Counted from the stretch's first letter, positions 16,627 through 26,620 are shown. The stretch is DNA of 64,000 nucleotides from Microvirga sp. (GCF_014699075.1 NZ_JACXAB010000020.1:1-64000); one strand, 5' to 3'. Numbers and translations are program-made. The notes: generated by a model not told the origin, from the sequence alone.

Positions 16627-19600
16627 TCAGATCACCGGTTCCTTCACCGGGTGTGCGGCGGGGACCATTCCTGGGACTTCCTCCTCTTCGCGCCGGTGCC
16701 CAAGCGGCCGGTTCCCGGCCAGGCTGCGGACCAGAACGTAGAAGACAGGCGTGAGGAACAGCCCAAACACCGTTACGCCGATCATGCCCGAGAACACGGC
16801 CACCCCCATAGCAGCCCGCATCTCGGCGCCCGCTCCTGTCGAAAGCACCAGCGGGACGACACCCATGATGAAGGCCAGCGACGTCATCAGGATCGGCCGC
16901 AGGCGCAGGCGGCTGGCCTCAATGGCCGCTTCGACGGGACTACGCCCCTCGAACTCGAGTTCCCGCGCAAACTCCACGATCAGGATCGCGTTCTTGGCAG
17001 ACAGGCCGACCAGAACGATAAGCCCGATCTGGGTGAACACGTTGTTGTCGCCCGCGGTCAACCATACCCCAACCAAGGCCGCCAGCAGCGCCAGGGGCAC
17101 GATCAAAATGATCGAGACTGGAAGCGTCAGGCTCTCGTACTGCGCCGCAAGCACCAAGAAGACGAGCAGGATGGCAATCGGAAAGACCAGAATGCCGGAG
17201 TTGCCGGCCAGGATCTCCTGGTATGTCAGCTCGGTCCACTCGATCCTGAACCCTTTCGGCAGGGTCTCAGCCGCGATCTGCTCGACCGCCGCCTGCGCCT
17301 GGCCCGACGAATGTCCCGGAGCCGCCTGTCCGTTAACGTCGGCCGCCAGGAAGCCGTTGTACCGCATCGCGCGCTCCGGTCCCACGCTCGGCTGAATGTT
17401 CAGCAGGACGTTGAGCGGAACCATCTCGCCGGAGACCGATCGGACCTTGAGATAGCCGACGTCCTCGGCACGCGCCCGGAACGGCGCATCGGCCTGCACC
17501 CGCACCGAGTAGGTCCGCCCGAACTTGTTAAAGTCGTTCACGTAGACCGACCCGAAATAGGTCTGGAGTGTGCTGAACACCTCGGAGACAGGAACACCAA
17601 GCTGTCGGGCCTTGGCGCGATCAACATCTGCGTAAAGCTGAGGAACGTTGATCGAGTAGCTCGAGAACAAGCCTGCAAGTTCGGGCGCCGATGAGGCCTT
17701 GGCCAGAAACTCCTTTGTAGCCCGGTCGAGCGCCTCGTAGCCGAGGCCGGTCTGATCCTCGATCTGCAGCTTGAAGCCGCCGATCGTGCCCAGCCCCTGC
17801 ACAGGCGGGGGCGGAAACATTGCGATCACAGCTTCCCGGATGGCGGCGAACTGCTGGTTCAGCTGGCCAGCAATCGCGCCGGCGGCAAGGCTTGGATCCC
17901 GGCGATCCTCGAACGGCGTGAGGGTCAGGAACACGATGCCGGCATTCGAGCTGTTGGTGAACCCGTTGATCGATAGGCCCGGGAACGCCACAGCGTTCTT
18001 CACGCCGGGATGCTTCAGGGCGATGTCGGTCATCTGCCGGATGACCTCCTCTGTCCGATCAAGGGTGGCAGCATCCGGCAGCTGGGCGAAGCCGACGAGA
18101 TACTGCTTGTCCTGTCCGGGTACGAAACCGCCGGGCACGGTCTTGAACAGGAAGCCCGTCGCACCGAGTAGGACGACGTAGAGGACCATCATCAGTGCCT
18201 TGGCCGAGATGGCCCGCCGGACGCCGTTGCCATACGCGGTGGAGCCGCGATGGAAGATCGTGTTGAAGCGGCGAAACAACCAGCCGAACAGCGTGTCCAT
18301 CACCCGGGTGAGCCGATCCTTCGGCGCATGATGATCGCGAAGCAGAAGGGCCGCCAAGGCGGGCGACAGGGTCAGCGAGTTGATCGCCGAGATCACCGTC
18401 GAGATCGCGATGGTGACGGCGAACTGCTTGTAGAACTGACCTGTCAGGCCGCTGATGAACGCGAGCGGAATGAAGACTGCCACCAGCACCAGTGCGATGG
18501 CGATGATCGGTCCGGAGACTTCCTGCATGGCACGGTAGGTCGCCTGTCTGGGGCTCAACCCCTTCTCGATGTTCCGCTCCACGTTCTCGACCACCACGAT
18601 GGCATCGTCGACCACGATGCCGATCGCCAGCACCAGCCCGAACAGGCTCAGGGCGTTGATGGAGAAGCCTAGGGCATGCAGGACCCCGAACGTTCCGACG
18701 ATCGAGACCGGAACGGCCGCAAGAGGGATGATGGACGCCCGCCAGGTCTGCAGGAACAGGACCACGACGAGCACCACCAGGAGCACCGCCTCAATCAACG
18801 TATGAACCACCGCGTCAATGGAGGCGCGGACGAACTGGGTCGTGTCGTAGACGATCTGGAAGTCGACGCCCTCCGGCATATTGGCCTTGATGTCGGCCAT
18901 CTCGGTGCGAACCTTGTCGGCAATCTCAATGGCATTCGATCCCGGTGCCTGCAGGACGGGAATGGCCACGGCCGGCTTATTGTTCAGCAGGGCACGCAGA
19001 GCATAGTCGGCCGCGCCCAGCTCAATGCGGGCAATGTCGCGCAAGCGGGTGATCTCGCTATTGGTCCCTGTCTTGACGATGATGTCGCCGAACTGCTCCT
19101 CATCCTGAAGACGACCTTGGGCATTGATCGATAGCTGATGATCGACTCCAGGCAAGCTCGGAGAGGCGCCGACGACACCCGCAGCCGCCTGAACATTCTG
19201 GACGCGGATCTCGTTGACCACATCGCTTGCGGAGAGACCGTGTTCGGCAATCTTCTGCGGGTCGAGCCAGACCCGCATCGAGTAGTCGCCGGATCCAAAC
19301 AGCTGAACCTGACCCACTCCCTGGATCCGGGCGAGGCGGTCCTTCACATTGAGCGCTGCATAGTTGCGCAAGTAGGTGACGTCGTATCGGTTGTCGGGCG
19401 ACAGGAGGTGAACCACCATCATTAGGTCCGGCGAGCTCTTCACCGTGGTGACGCCCAGGCGCCGCACCTCCTCGGGCAGCCGGGGCTCGGCCTGCGACAC
19501 CCGGTTCTGGACGAGTTGCTGCGCCTTGTCAGGATCGGTGCCAAGGGCGAAGGTCACGGTGAGCGTCAGCACGCCGTCGGTGGTCGCCTGGCTGCCCATG

Positions 19601-19836
19601 TAGAGCATGTCCTCGACCCCGTTGATGGCCTCTTCGATCGGGGTGGCCACGGTCTCGGAGATGACCTTCGGGTTCGCACCCGGGTATTGCGCTCGAACAA
19701 CCACCTGGGGCGGCACGACCTCGGGATATTCCGAGATCGGCAGGACCCGCACGGCCAGCAGTCCGACCACGAAGATGAGCACCGAAAGCACCCCGGCAAA
19801 CACCGGGCGGTCGATGAAGAAGCGGGAGACGTTCAT
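16627..19836 (-). CDS. RND multidrug efflux permease (AcrB/MexB-type, HAE-1)
   Basis: A 1069-aa inner-membrane proton-driven pump subunit. It starts with the typical MNVSRFFIDRPVFAGVLSV. Large periplasmic domains follow TM1, and the intramembrane proton-relay pair lies in GIVVDDAIVVVENVERN (Asp ~407/408). The second half repeats the layout, with VLVGLSAKNAILIVEFA (~940). The length and motifs are complete. It lies 30 bases downstream of its adaptor gene in one operon. No outer-membrane TolC-type gene is in the window, so a distant one must be used. Confidence 0.96.
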   Translation of the reverse strand: MNVSRFFIDRPVFAGVLSVLIFVVGLLAVRVLPISEYPEVVPPQVVVRAQYPGANPKVISETVATPIEEAINGVEDMLYMGSQATTDGVLTLTVTFALGTDPDKAQQLVQNRVSQAEPRLPEEVRRLGVTTVKSSPDLMMVVHLLSPDNRYDVTYLRNYAALNVKDRLARIQGVGQVQLFGSGDYSMRVWLDPQKIAEHGLSASDVVNEIRVQNVQAAAGVVGASPSLPGVDHQLSINAQGRLQDEEQFGDIIVKTGTNSEITRLRDIARIELGAADYALRALLNNKPAVAIPVLQAPGSNAIEIADKVRTEMADIKANMPEGVDFQIVYDTTQFVRASIDAVVHTLIEAVLLVVLVVVLFLQTWRASIIPLAAVPVSIVGTFGVLHALGFSINALSLFGLVLAIGIVVDDAIVVVENVERNIEKGLSPRQATYRAMQEVSGPIIAIALVLVAVFIPLAFISGLTGQFYKQFAVTIAISTVISAINSLTLSPALAALLLRDHHAPKDRLTRVMDTLFGWLFRRFNTIFHRGSTAYGNGVRRAISAKALMMVLYVVLLGATGFLFKTVPGGFVPGQDKQYLVGFAQLPDAATLDRTEEVIRQMTDIALKHPGVKNAVAFPGLSINGFTNSSNAGIVFLTLTPFEDRRDPSLAAGAIAGQLNQQFAAIREAVIAMFPPPPVQGLGTIGGFKLQIEDQTGLGYEALDRATKEFLAKASSAPELAGLFSSYSINVPQLYADVDRAKARQLGVPVSEVFSTLQTYFGSVYVNDFNKFGRTYSVRVQADAPFRARAEDVGYLKVRSVSGEMVPLNVLLNIQPSVGPERAMRYNGFLAADVNGQAAPGHSSGQAQAAVEQIAAETLPKGFRIEWTELTYQEILAGNSGILVFPIAILLVFLVLAAQYESLTLPVSIILIVPLALLAALVGVWLTAGDNNVFTQIGLIVLVGLSAKNAILIVEFARELEFEGRSPVEAAIEASRLRLRPILMTSLAFIMGVVPLVLSTGAGAEMRAAMGVAVFSGMIGVTVFGLFLTPVFYVLVRSLAGNRPLGHRREEEEVPGMVPAAHPVKEPVI

Positions 19837-19866
19837 AGGAGTCGCTCTCTGTCTGAGACGGTGCGA

Positions 19867-21084
19867 TCAATTATCCGCCGAGGCGGAGGCACCCCGTGTT
19901 CCAAGGGCGGCAGCTGTGTCGAGGGCTTGGGGCTGCGGAGCGATCAGGGTGCCTGGGCGGACCTTTTGCAGACCATCGACAATGATCCGTTCGCCAGGCT
20001 TGAGCCCGCTGGTGACAATCCGCCCGCCATCCACGGCAGCCCCGAGCCTGATCTCGCGGTAGTTTGCCTTTTGGGCCGGATCGACAACGAGCACGTACCT
20101 CTTGTCTTGGTCCGCCCCGATGGCCCGCTCGGGCACCACCACGGCGGGCATCGTCTTCGCTTGGCCGATGCGAATGCGGGCAAACTGCCCGGGCAGCAGG
20201 TCGTCGGCGCTGTTGTCGAACACCGCCCGCACCAGCACCGTCCCACTGGCGCCCTTGACCGTATGATCGATGAGTTGCAGCTTGCCCTGCGCAGTCCTGG
20301 CCTCCGGGCCAGAACGCATTTCGACCGGGATGCGGGCGAGATGGTCGCTGCGATCGCCTCCGACGGGGAGAGTGTCGAGAGCCCGCTGGACCGCGCGCTC
20401 ATCGGCATCGAAGCTTGCATAGATGGGGTTAGTCGAAACCAACGTCGTCAGGATCGGCGCGCCGGAGCCGCCGTCGACGAGGTTGCCGACGGTGACCTCG
20501 ATCTTGCCCACCCGCCCCGAGATCGGCGCCCGTATCTGTGTGTAGGACAGGTTGAGGCGCGCCGTCCTTGCTGCCGCTTTAGCGGCGCGCAGGCCAGCCT
20601 CGGCCTCACGTAAACTGTTCTCACGGGTATCGAGATCGCGTTGGGTAATGGTCTGATTGGCGCTAAGCTTCATGCCACGCTCCAGTTCATTGCGGGCGAA
20701 AGCAATGCGGGCCTCTGCGGCGCTGACCTGCGCCTCCGCCCGCTCCAGTTCCGCCTTGTACGGCTCGGGGTCGATGGTGACGAGCAGGTCACCCTTCCTG
20801 ACGAGAGATCCCTCCCGGAAGTGGACTGCCTCAATGGCGCCGGGAACGCGCGGACGTAGGTCGACTCGGTCGATCGGCTCCAAGCGACCCGAGAACTCCT
20901 CCCAGAGGATAACGTCACGCTTCTCGACGGAGATCACGGGCGCGGGAGTTGCCGGTGGCGCCGCCGCTACGCCGCTGCCTTGCGTCGGGGTGCTGCCGAG
21001 CGTGAACCAGACGGCGATGCCGCCCAGGATAGCCCCTACCGTGCCGATGGAGGTCAGGAGCCGGGTCTTGGAAGAATGTGTCAT
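19867..21084 (-). CDS. RND efflux periplasmic adaptor (membrane fusion protein)
   Basis: An adaptor of ~405 aa that links the RND permease to an outer-membrane channel. An N-terminal anchor (LLTSIGTVGAILGGIAVWFT) is followed by a barrel-sandwich lipoyl half (GRLEPIDRVDLRPRVPGAIE ~60-80), a long alpha-hairpin (~105-165), the second lipoyl half (IRAPISGRVGKIEV), and C-terminal beta-barrel domains. It ends in an Ala-rich tail. A start at 21111 would add nine residues; I prefer ATG 21084. It is the first gene of the pump operon, with the operator-like motif 54 bases upstream. Confidence 0.93.
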   Translation of the reverse strand: MTHSSKTRLLTSIGTVGAILGGIAVWFTLGSTPTQGSGVAAAPPATPAPVISVEKRDVILWEEFSGRLEPIDRVDLRPRVPGAIEAVHFREGSLVRKGDLLVTIDPEPYKAELERAEAQVSAAEARIAFARNELERGMKLSANQTITQRDLDTRENSLREAEAGLRAAKAAARTARLNLSYTQIRAPISGRVGKIEVTVGNLVDGGSGAPILTTLVSTNPIYASFDADERAVQRALDTLPVGGDRSDHLARIPVEMRSGPEARTAQGKLQLIDHTVKGASGTVLVRAVFDNSADDLLPGQFARIRIGQAKTMPAVVVPERAIGADQDKRYVLVVDPAQKANYREIRLGAAVDGGRIVTSGLKPGERIIVDGLQKVRPGTLIAPQPQALDTAAALGTRGASASADN

Positions 21085-21111
21085 GGGAAAACCGATCGAC
21101 CAGAAAACCAT

Positions 21112-21891
21112 CCGGCATCTGCGGTGCGCCGGATTCGTACCAACTGGTATAGTATCGTCCGGTATAGTATGGAAGAGGTCTCTAGCCTCTTTTTATTCCG
21201 ATCGGTACAAAAAACGGCGATCAGGGCGTTCTGCAGCGATATCGATGTGTGCTTCCGCACATGGCCCGCGGGGCATTGTCATGGCTGGATGGCGCCCGTT
21301 TGGCGATGTGACTATTGATGACGTGCAGTCCGACGCGGTAAACGCGCTCCGGCTGAGCGACAGCAACCCCAGCAAAGGTGGCAAGAGCCAGAACCAAGGC
21401 TACCGACATTCTCATCGGTCACCGACGCTCCGTAGCATCAGCTCGATCCAGACAGCCCACGTTGTGACGAGGCTATTCGATTAGCTCTGAAGCAGCAAAG
21501 GTTCGTTCCACGCACGGTCATCGCAGACTCCACTCGAAGACCAGGAATGTCGCATATTGGCAGTTCTCGGAAGTAAGATAAATGTCGGCTCAAAGCAGGA
21601 CCACTGGACGTTCCTGTTGGTAAACGAATTCAACTACCTGACCCAGAGCTGCCTCTGGCCAATCTGCATTCGTATCCATTGTACGTATAGCCGTGCTTGG
21701 GTCAGCGACCCTCCAGATGCACTTCAGTATTCCTACCCCTCCTAGGTCGGGCAAAACGCCAGCTTTGACTGCTTCGTTACTGGCTCACCCCTGATGTGCC
21801 AACGGGGTCTTACGAATCCGCTCGAGCGCGCCTTCATCCGGCTCCATAAATTACCGGAACTAAGCGGCGGATTTGATGGGCAAGGCCGCGC
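21112..21891. other. Gene-poor stretch
   Basis: About 780 bases. The left end holds the pump promoter. On the minus strand, 21415-21340 encodes a signal-peptide-like start (MRMSVALVLALATFAGVAVA, then QPERVYRVGL) whose frame soon loses sense, so it may be a relic of a secreted protein. The rest shows nothing recognisable. Confidence 0.35.
21138..21154 (+). promoter_or_regulatory. TetR/efflux operator-like motif, copy 2
   Basis: TACCAACTGGTATAGTA contains the palindrome TACCAACTGGTA-like core. A further half copy, CCGGTATAGTATGG, follows at 21159-21172. It lies upstream of the adaptor gene and overlaps its likely promoter. Confidence 0.65.
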
Positions 21892-22182
21892 TCATTCGAG
21901 GCCCATGACACTGACAAGACGAGCGGAACTGCACTCGTCTCGGATGCTCTTGAGACCCTGATACGTAGGTCCGTTGTAGAACGTCTCCCACGCCTCAACC
22001 GATGGGAACTCCAGGAGGACGATCCTGCGGGGCTCCCAGTCGCCCTCGTACACCTTGTGAGCGCCTCCCCGCGCTAGGTAACGGGCCCCGGCGGCCTCAA
22101 GGGCTGGCTTTACGCCTGCCATGAACTCCTGATAGCGCGCCGGACCGCGAATCTCGACATCAAAGATGACGTAAGCGGGCAT
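21892..22182 (-). CDS. DUF1330 domain protein
   Basis: A 96-aa protein with the DUF1330 ferredoxin-like (dimeric alpha/beta barrel) pattern: MPAYVIFDVEIRGPARYQEF, then YLARGGAHKVYEGDWEPRRI, then LLEFPSVEAWETFYNGPTYQ. Small dimeric barrel proteins of this type are found in many proteobacteria; their substrate is unknown. I chose ATG 22182 because of the strong AGGAGG upstream. The frame runs open to 22254 only by chance, up to the border of an IS6 element. Confidence 0.85.
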   Translation of the reverse strand: MPAYVIFDVEIRGPARYQEFMAGVKPALEAAGARYLARGGAHKVYEGDWEPRRIVLLEFPSVEAWETFYNGPTYQGLKSIRDECSSARLVSVMGLE

Positions 22183-22239
22183 TGTTTCCTCCTGTAACTT
22201 GGACAGGTTAGAGCCGGCTTCTCTCCACTGCCAGCTATG

Positions 22240-23037
22240 GGCTAAGGGTAGCAAATGGGGCTAGCGGTGACGCAGAGTAACAAGAGCCTGTTCAAAGGTC
22301 GGCAATTCACGGCAGATACTATCCTGTGGGCGGTACGCTGGTATCTGCAATTCCCGATCAGCTACCGAGATCTCGAGCGCATTTTCTCCGATCGAGGCAT
22401 TCAGGTCGACCACACCACCCTGTTTCGATGGATCCAGGCCTATGCACCGGAGTTGGAGGAGCGCATCCGCCCCCATCTTCGTGTGACCAACGGCTCCTGG
22501 CGCGTGGACGAAACATACATTCGAGTAAAGGGCGAATGGGTTTATCTCGACCGTGCCGTTGATGCGGCCGGGCAGACCATCGACTTTCTGCTCTCGCCCA
22601 AGCGCGATGCCGCTGCGGCTCGACGCCTCTTCCGGAAAGCCTTGAGGCAGCCCCATACGGTCAACCCGCGGACTATCACGGTCGACAAGGGTGCAGCCTA
22701 TCCAGTTGCGATGAAGGCTATAAAACGTGCCGGCGAGCTCTGGCGCTTTGCCAAACTCCGGCAGGTGAAATTTCTGAACCACATCGTCGAGCAGGATCAC
22801 CGTCGGATCAAGCGACTCGTCCGTCTAAGGCTGGGTTTCAAGGGCTTCATGACGGCCGCCCAGATGATTGGGGGCTGCGAGGTCATGGCGATGATCCGCA
22901 GGGGGCAGGTGGCGAGCGCACCAGCGAACGACATGAAGGCTCAGAGTGATTTCATCGCGGCTCTCTTCCGCGCTGCTGCCTAACCTGAGCTCTCGTCGGG
23001 CCTTCGCTCGACCCACGTTAGCGTTTGCAACGGAACC
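22240..23037 (+). mobile_element. Complete IS6-type insertion sequence
   Basis: About 0.8 kb with one transposase. The right end reads, on the minus strand, GGTTCCGTTGCAAACGC (to 23037), a standard IS6 terminal repeat. The left end GGCTAAGGGTAGCAAATGG (from 22240) is an imperfect match. The flanking 8-base sequences differ, so no target duplication is visible. Confidence 0.7.
22255..22983 (+). CDS. IS6-family transposase
   Basis: A 242-aa DDE transposase. The N-terminal FKGRQFTADTILWAVRWYLQ and HTH region (FPISYRDLERIFSDRGIQVD) precede the catalytic core. The three acidic residues are visible as D in WRVDETYIRVKGEW (~85), D in TITVDKGAAYP (~145) and E in HIVEQDHRRIKR (~182). The length is normal for the family and there is no interruption, so it may be active. 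It differs in sequence from the N-terminal fragments at 1, 15.2 and 53.8 kb, indicating a separate IS6 lineage. Confidence 0.93.
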   Translation: MGLAVTQSNKSLFKGRQFTADTILWAVRWYLQFPISYRDLERIFSDRGIQVDHTTLFRWIQAYAPELEERIRPHLRVTNGSWRVDETYIRVKGEWVYLDRAVDAAGQTIDFLLSPKRDAAAARRLFRKALRQPHTVNPRTITVDKGAAYPVAMKAIKRAGELWRFAKLRQVKFLNHIVEQDHRRIKRLVRLRLGFKGFMTAAQMIGGCEVMAMIRRGQVASAPANDMKAQSDFIAALFRAAA

Positions 23038-23184
23038 CTGGAGACGTGCCTCACCCAGAGGGCATCCTCTGGCGCGGTCGCGATCGCATGGACGAGGATC
23101 CACCGATCACCACGAAGCCTTCCGCCTTATAAAACGTGGTATTGTCAGGCTCGATGGGCTGGGAGGCTCCATGGGGAGGCCGTC

Positions 23185-23991
23185 ATGCCGCGGCGACATC
23201 GCAATGCGTGCCTGAGTCTATCCTTGGCCTGGCTCTGGGGTGGCGCTGCCGCCGCATCCGAGGCGACGCTCGACCTTGCCCTCGTGCTCGCCGTGGACGT
23301 GTCTTCCTCGATGGCGCCGGCGGAGCAATCGCTTCAGCGCTCGGGCTTCATCGAGGCATTTCGATCCCCGGCGGTCCACAAGGCTATCGCTAGGGGATCC
23401 CTTGGCCGCATCGCCGTCGCTTATGTCGAGTGGTCGGGAGCCGATGAGCAGAGCGTTCTCGTGCCATGGACCATCATCGATGGACCGGACGCGGCATGGT
23501 CTTTTGCGGCCGAACTCAGGCGTCAGCCGATCCGGCAAGGAAGCATGACATCAATCTCCGGGGTGCTTGGCTTCAGCACGAGGCTTTTCGCCGATCTTAT
23601 GGATAGACCAGCGCGGCGGGTGATCGACATCTCGGGTGATGATCCCAACAACGATGGGCCCAAGGTCAGGCACGCACGCGACCATGCCGTGGCCCAGGGC
23701 ATCACGATCAACGGACTGCCGATCCGGATCCCGGGAATGGTGAGCGGCTGGGAGTTTGGCGACCTGGACCGCTACTACGCGGACTGCGTCATCGGGGGAG
23801 CCGGCGCGTTCATGATCCCGGTCTATGAGGCCGACCAGTTCCCGTCCGTCATCAGGACCAAGGTCTCGCGCGAGATCGCCGGGCAGGGCGGAATGTCCTT
23901 GGTCGTTTATGCCGGATCGCAGGCCGACTGCCTCATAGGCGAGAAGCGCCGCCAGGAAGAGGAGGCCTGGGGAGGCGAGGGCAACCCTTAG
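23185..23991 (+). CDS. DUF1194 (von Willebrand A-like) secreted protein
   Basis: A 268-aa protein with an N-terminal signal peptide (CLSLSLAWLWGGAAAASEA). It contains a DUF1194/VWA-type domain with a MIDAS-like metal site DVSSSM (~39-44), a conserved VEWSGADEQ (~77-85) and DISGDDPNNDGPK (~148-160). It is likely periplasmic. Its function is unknown; VWA folds usually mediate metal-dependent protein binding. The C-terminal tail is charged. It is unaccompanied by an operon partner and follows the IS6 element by ~150 bases. Confidence 0.88.
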   Translation: MPRRHRNACLSLSLAWLWGGAAAASEATLDLALVLAVDVSSSMAPAEQSLQRSGFIEAFRSPAVHKAIARGSLGRIAVAYVEWSGADEQSVLVPWTIIDGPDAAWSFAAELRRQPIRQGSMTSISGVLGFSTRLFADLMDRPARRVIDISGDDPNNDGPKVRHARDHAVAQGITINGLPIRIPGMVSGWEFGDLDRYYADCVIGGAGAFMIPVYEADQFPSVIRTKVSREIAGQGGMSLVVYAGSQADCLIGEKRRQEEEAWGGEGNP

Positions 23992-24079
23992 GGGCGAGGC
24001 GGGATCGCGCTGTCGAGCACGCACGACGTGCTAACCGGGGAGTGCTGGGAGGCGGCGAACCTGTATCAGGAGCACTTGA

Positions 24080-24880
24080 TCATGGCTTGATCGCGGTGGT
24101 GGACGATCCCAACTCGTTGCAAGCAGGCTCTGCATAGGTGCCGGGCAGCAGCCTCTCGAAGCGGTAGCGGATCTTGCCATAGCACTCGCAGGCGGCGTGG
24201 TCGAGACCGGCGCGGTCGAGCACCGCGATCCCGCCACGGAATTGCTCGATCAGGTTCGATTTCTGAAGGGCGCGCAGGACCGTGCTGACGGTGGAACGCT
24301 GCACGCCCAACATCTCGGCCAGGAACTCATGGGTGAGGGGCAGGGCGTCCTGATCCAGGCGATCGTGCGTGCTCAGGATCCAGCGGCAGCACCGGGCCTC
24401 GACGGGGTGCAGGGCATTGCACGCGACCGTGTGGTACGCCTGCGCCAGAAGCGCCTCGTTGTAGGCAAGCACCTGCCGTTGCAGGGTAGGGAACGTCCGG
24501 ATGGCGGCCTGCATGTGGTCGATAGGAACCCGGGAGACGCTGCCGGGGACCTGAACCACATAACGCCCGAACGCCTCCCGGCTGACGAACGCGCTCAGCA
24601 GGCCGAACAGGCCTTCCCGCCCGAACATCGCCACCTCGGCCAGCCGGCCATCCTCCATCACATCGACCAGGGACACGATGGCATCGTGCGGGAAGTAGGT
24701 GTAGCGGATGGGATCGCCAGGCTCGTAGAGCACGGTGCCGCGTGGTAGGATCATGCTCTTGAGATGCGGTTCGAGAATGGCAAAGGTGTTAGCCTCCAGC
24801 GTGGCGAGGAACCGGTTGGCCCGGTGATCCGGCGGGGATCTCGAGGACAGAGGAGAGTTTTGGCGTCCGTCTGAAAGCAT
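24080..24880 (-). CDS. Crp/Fnr-family transcriptional regulator (copy 1)
   Basis: A 266-aa regulator with a cyclic-nucleotide-binding fold (~25-145; LPRGTVLYEPGDPIRYTYFP) and a C-terminal Crp-type winged helix (LTHEFLAEMLGVQRSTVSTV, ~182-201, with the recognition helix). It lacks the Fnr cysteine cluster and the classical cAMP-binding RS motif, so its ligand is unknown. It is a paralogue of the protein at 41292-42104: both share YFPHDxxVxLV, GRYxVQ and EFLAxMLGVQRSTVS. It is monocistronic. Confidence 0.9.
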   Translation of the reverse strand: MLSDGRQNSPLSSRSPPDHRANRFLATLEANTFAILEPHLKSMILPRGTVLYEPGDPIRYTYFPHDAIVSLVDVMEDGRLAEVAMFGREGLFGLLSAFVSREAFGRYVVQVPGSVSRVPIDHMQAAIRTFPTLQRQVLAYNEALLAQAYHTVACNALHPVEARCCRWILSTHDRLDQDALPLTHEFLAEMLGVQRSTVSTVLRALQKSNLIEQFRGGIAVLDRAGLDHAACECYGKIRYRFERLLPGTYAEPACNELGSSTTAIKP

Positions 24881-25114
24881 GATCCCCTCGGGCAGGAGCG
24901 ATCACCGTATCCGGCATGAATAACGCATAGCTGGTCAATCCGTTTAGCCGGACAGGCTTTGAGGAGGGCCCGGGCAGACCTTATCTCGCTTTCTGCTTCG
25001 GCGGCGTAGACGGGCATTCATCCGGTTCGCTCAACATTACGCTCTGACCCAGAAGCGACCTTGCACTGTTCGAGCTAGCGGTCCGTCAGTCCGAAGCTAA
25101 ATCGGGCGTCTTTG

Positions 25115-25310
25115 TCAAATCAGAGCGGGCTGATCTCCGCAGTTCCTGAAATAGTTCCGGCACTTCTCGATGGTGGTCCAGAGCGCCTCCTTGGTGCCTG
25201 CGTCCGCTTTGCGCGGGAGCGCATTAAGCTTGGCCATGAGGTACTCGTTCGGGTTGAGATCCAGGCTGTATGGCGGCAGATCCATCGGGCTCTCATCGAT
25301 CAGGCGACCA
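25115..25310 (-). pseudogene. IS630-family transposase, C-terminal remnant
   Basis: The minus strand encodes [20 protein letters not shown], then [20 protein letters not shown] and [14 protein letters not shown], then TGA (25115-25117). This is the terminal LPPYSPDLNPxExxxxKLK segment of IS630/Tc1-like transposases. Everything upstream is gone, replaced by the region before the methyltransferase gene. Confidence 0.85.
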
Positions 25311-25403
25311 GCCCAACTTCAAAAGGAGCCAGAAAGATGCCATTCTGCACACCAGCGGGGCCGATCTGTCATCCTGTCTCAGGACCATTGAAGGAGACGA
25401 TCC

Positions 25404-26240
25404 GTGCGTGACATTGAAAGTGGCGTTTCTCAGCATTACGCGTCCTACGATGTCCTCTCTCGTATCCGCGCCGGGCTCGCGGAGATGGGGCATGATCCTG
25501 ACAGAGTTTCACCCGATGCCCTGAAGCCAGTGGATGAATTCCACATCGGCGGCGCAGAGGCGACATCTGCGCTTCTGGAAAAGCTCTCCATCCGGCCCGA
25601 TATGGAGGTGCTCGACATCGGCTCAGGCATTGGTGGTCCGGCCCGGATGATCGCGGCGCGCTATGGTTGCCATGTGACTGGCGTAGACCTGACGCCGCAT
25701 TTTGTTGAAACGGCCCGCGCGCTCTCCACCATGTGCGGCATGGCTGATCGCGTGCGCTTCGAGGTTGGAAGCGCAGTCGCGTTGCCACTAGGCGACGCGA
25801 GCTTCGACCTTGCGCTCCTCTTGCACGTCGGCATGAATGTGCCCGATAAGGCAGCGCTTTTTCGCGAAGCACGCCGCGTGCTTCGTGATCGGGGAACTTT
25901 CGCGGTCTACGATGTCATGCGTACGGGTGACGGCGATCTCAGCTTCCCGGTGCCTTGGGCGGAAACGCCGGACCTGTCGGCGCTGGAGACGCCAGAGACT
26001 TATCGCCATGCGGCCAGAGGGGCAGGCTTGGCTCTTCAGGCGGAGGAAAACCGGCGGGACGTCGCGCTCGACTTCTTCGCGCGCCTCCAGGCGCAGGCGG
26101 CAAGCGGCGCACCACCGCCGCTGGGACTGCACAATCTGATGGGGCCGACCGTCAAGGAGAAGGTGGCCAACATGATTGCCGCGGTCCGGGCTGGTACAAT
26201 TGCGCCCATCCAAATAATCTTTTCAGCTGCGTACCACTAG
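25404..26240 (+). CDS. SAM-dependent class I methyltransferase
   Basis: A 278-aa protein with SAM motif I VLDIGSGIGGPARMIA (~68-83), acidic loop GVDLTPHFVETAR (~92-104), motif II-like DASFDLALLLHVGMNVPD (~131-148), and EARRVLRDRGTFAVYDVMRT (~155-174). It resembles the UbiE/sarcosine-dimethylglycine methyltransferase group, which uses small molecules. The exact substrate cannot be told. GTG start after AAGGAG. It sits alone between an IS630 remnant and a non-coding gap, so acquisition by transfer is possible. Confidence 0.88.
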   Translation: MRDIESGVSQHYASYDVLSRIRAGLAEMGHDPDRVSPDALKPVDEFHIGGAEATSALLEKLSIRPDMEVLDIGSGIGGPARMIAARYGCHVTGVDLTPHFVETARALSTMCGMADRVRFEVGSAVALPLGDASFDLALLLHVGMNVPDKAALFREARRVLRDRGTFAVYDVMRTGDGDLSFPVPWAETPDLSALETPETYRHAARGAGLALQAEENRRDVALDFFARLQAQAASGAPPPLGLHNLMGPTVKEKVANMIAAVRAGTIAPIQIIFSAAYH

Positions 26241-26620
26241 CGTGGTACGGTGTCGGCTCATGCACGCTGCTCCAGGAGCCAGGCGATTGAGCGGGCCGCG
26301 ATGCTCTGTTGCGTAGTGTCTGGACCTTCTGAGCGTTCAGGGCATCGTCAATCCTTAGGCTCTTTAGTCTCGGTTGGGTGTCTCGTGCCTTTACCGATTC
26401 TCTCGCTGGTTCACTACAGATGTACTGCTGATCCAGGCTGCACTGCACCTGCAAGACCAGCTAAGACGTTCTAATGCAGCACGGTCCTCGGCCAGCACCG
26501 TCATGTCTGGATGTCCAAGCTGGGAGCTGCGACCCCAGCCCAGCAATAGACCGCCCGGTGTGCCCCCTGTTTGCGCAGGTATGTATCTGGGGGCACCGGC
26601 GGTTTGCGAGGCTTAGGCTG
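26241..26620. other. Gene-free stretch
   Basis: About 380 bases between convergent genes. No convincing frame, RNA or strong terminator was seen. Confidence 0.35.

Noticed and set aside
16651..17694. 347-codon plus-strand frame
   Set aside because: Antisense shadow of the RND permease gene; charged, repetitive composition.
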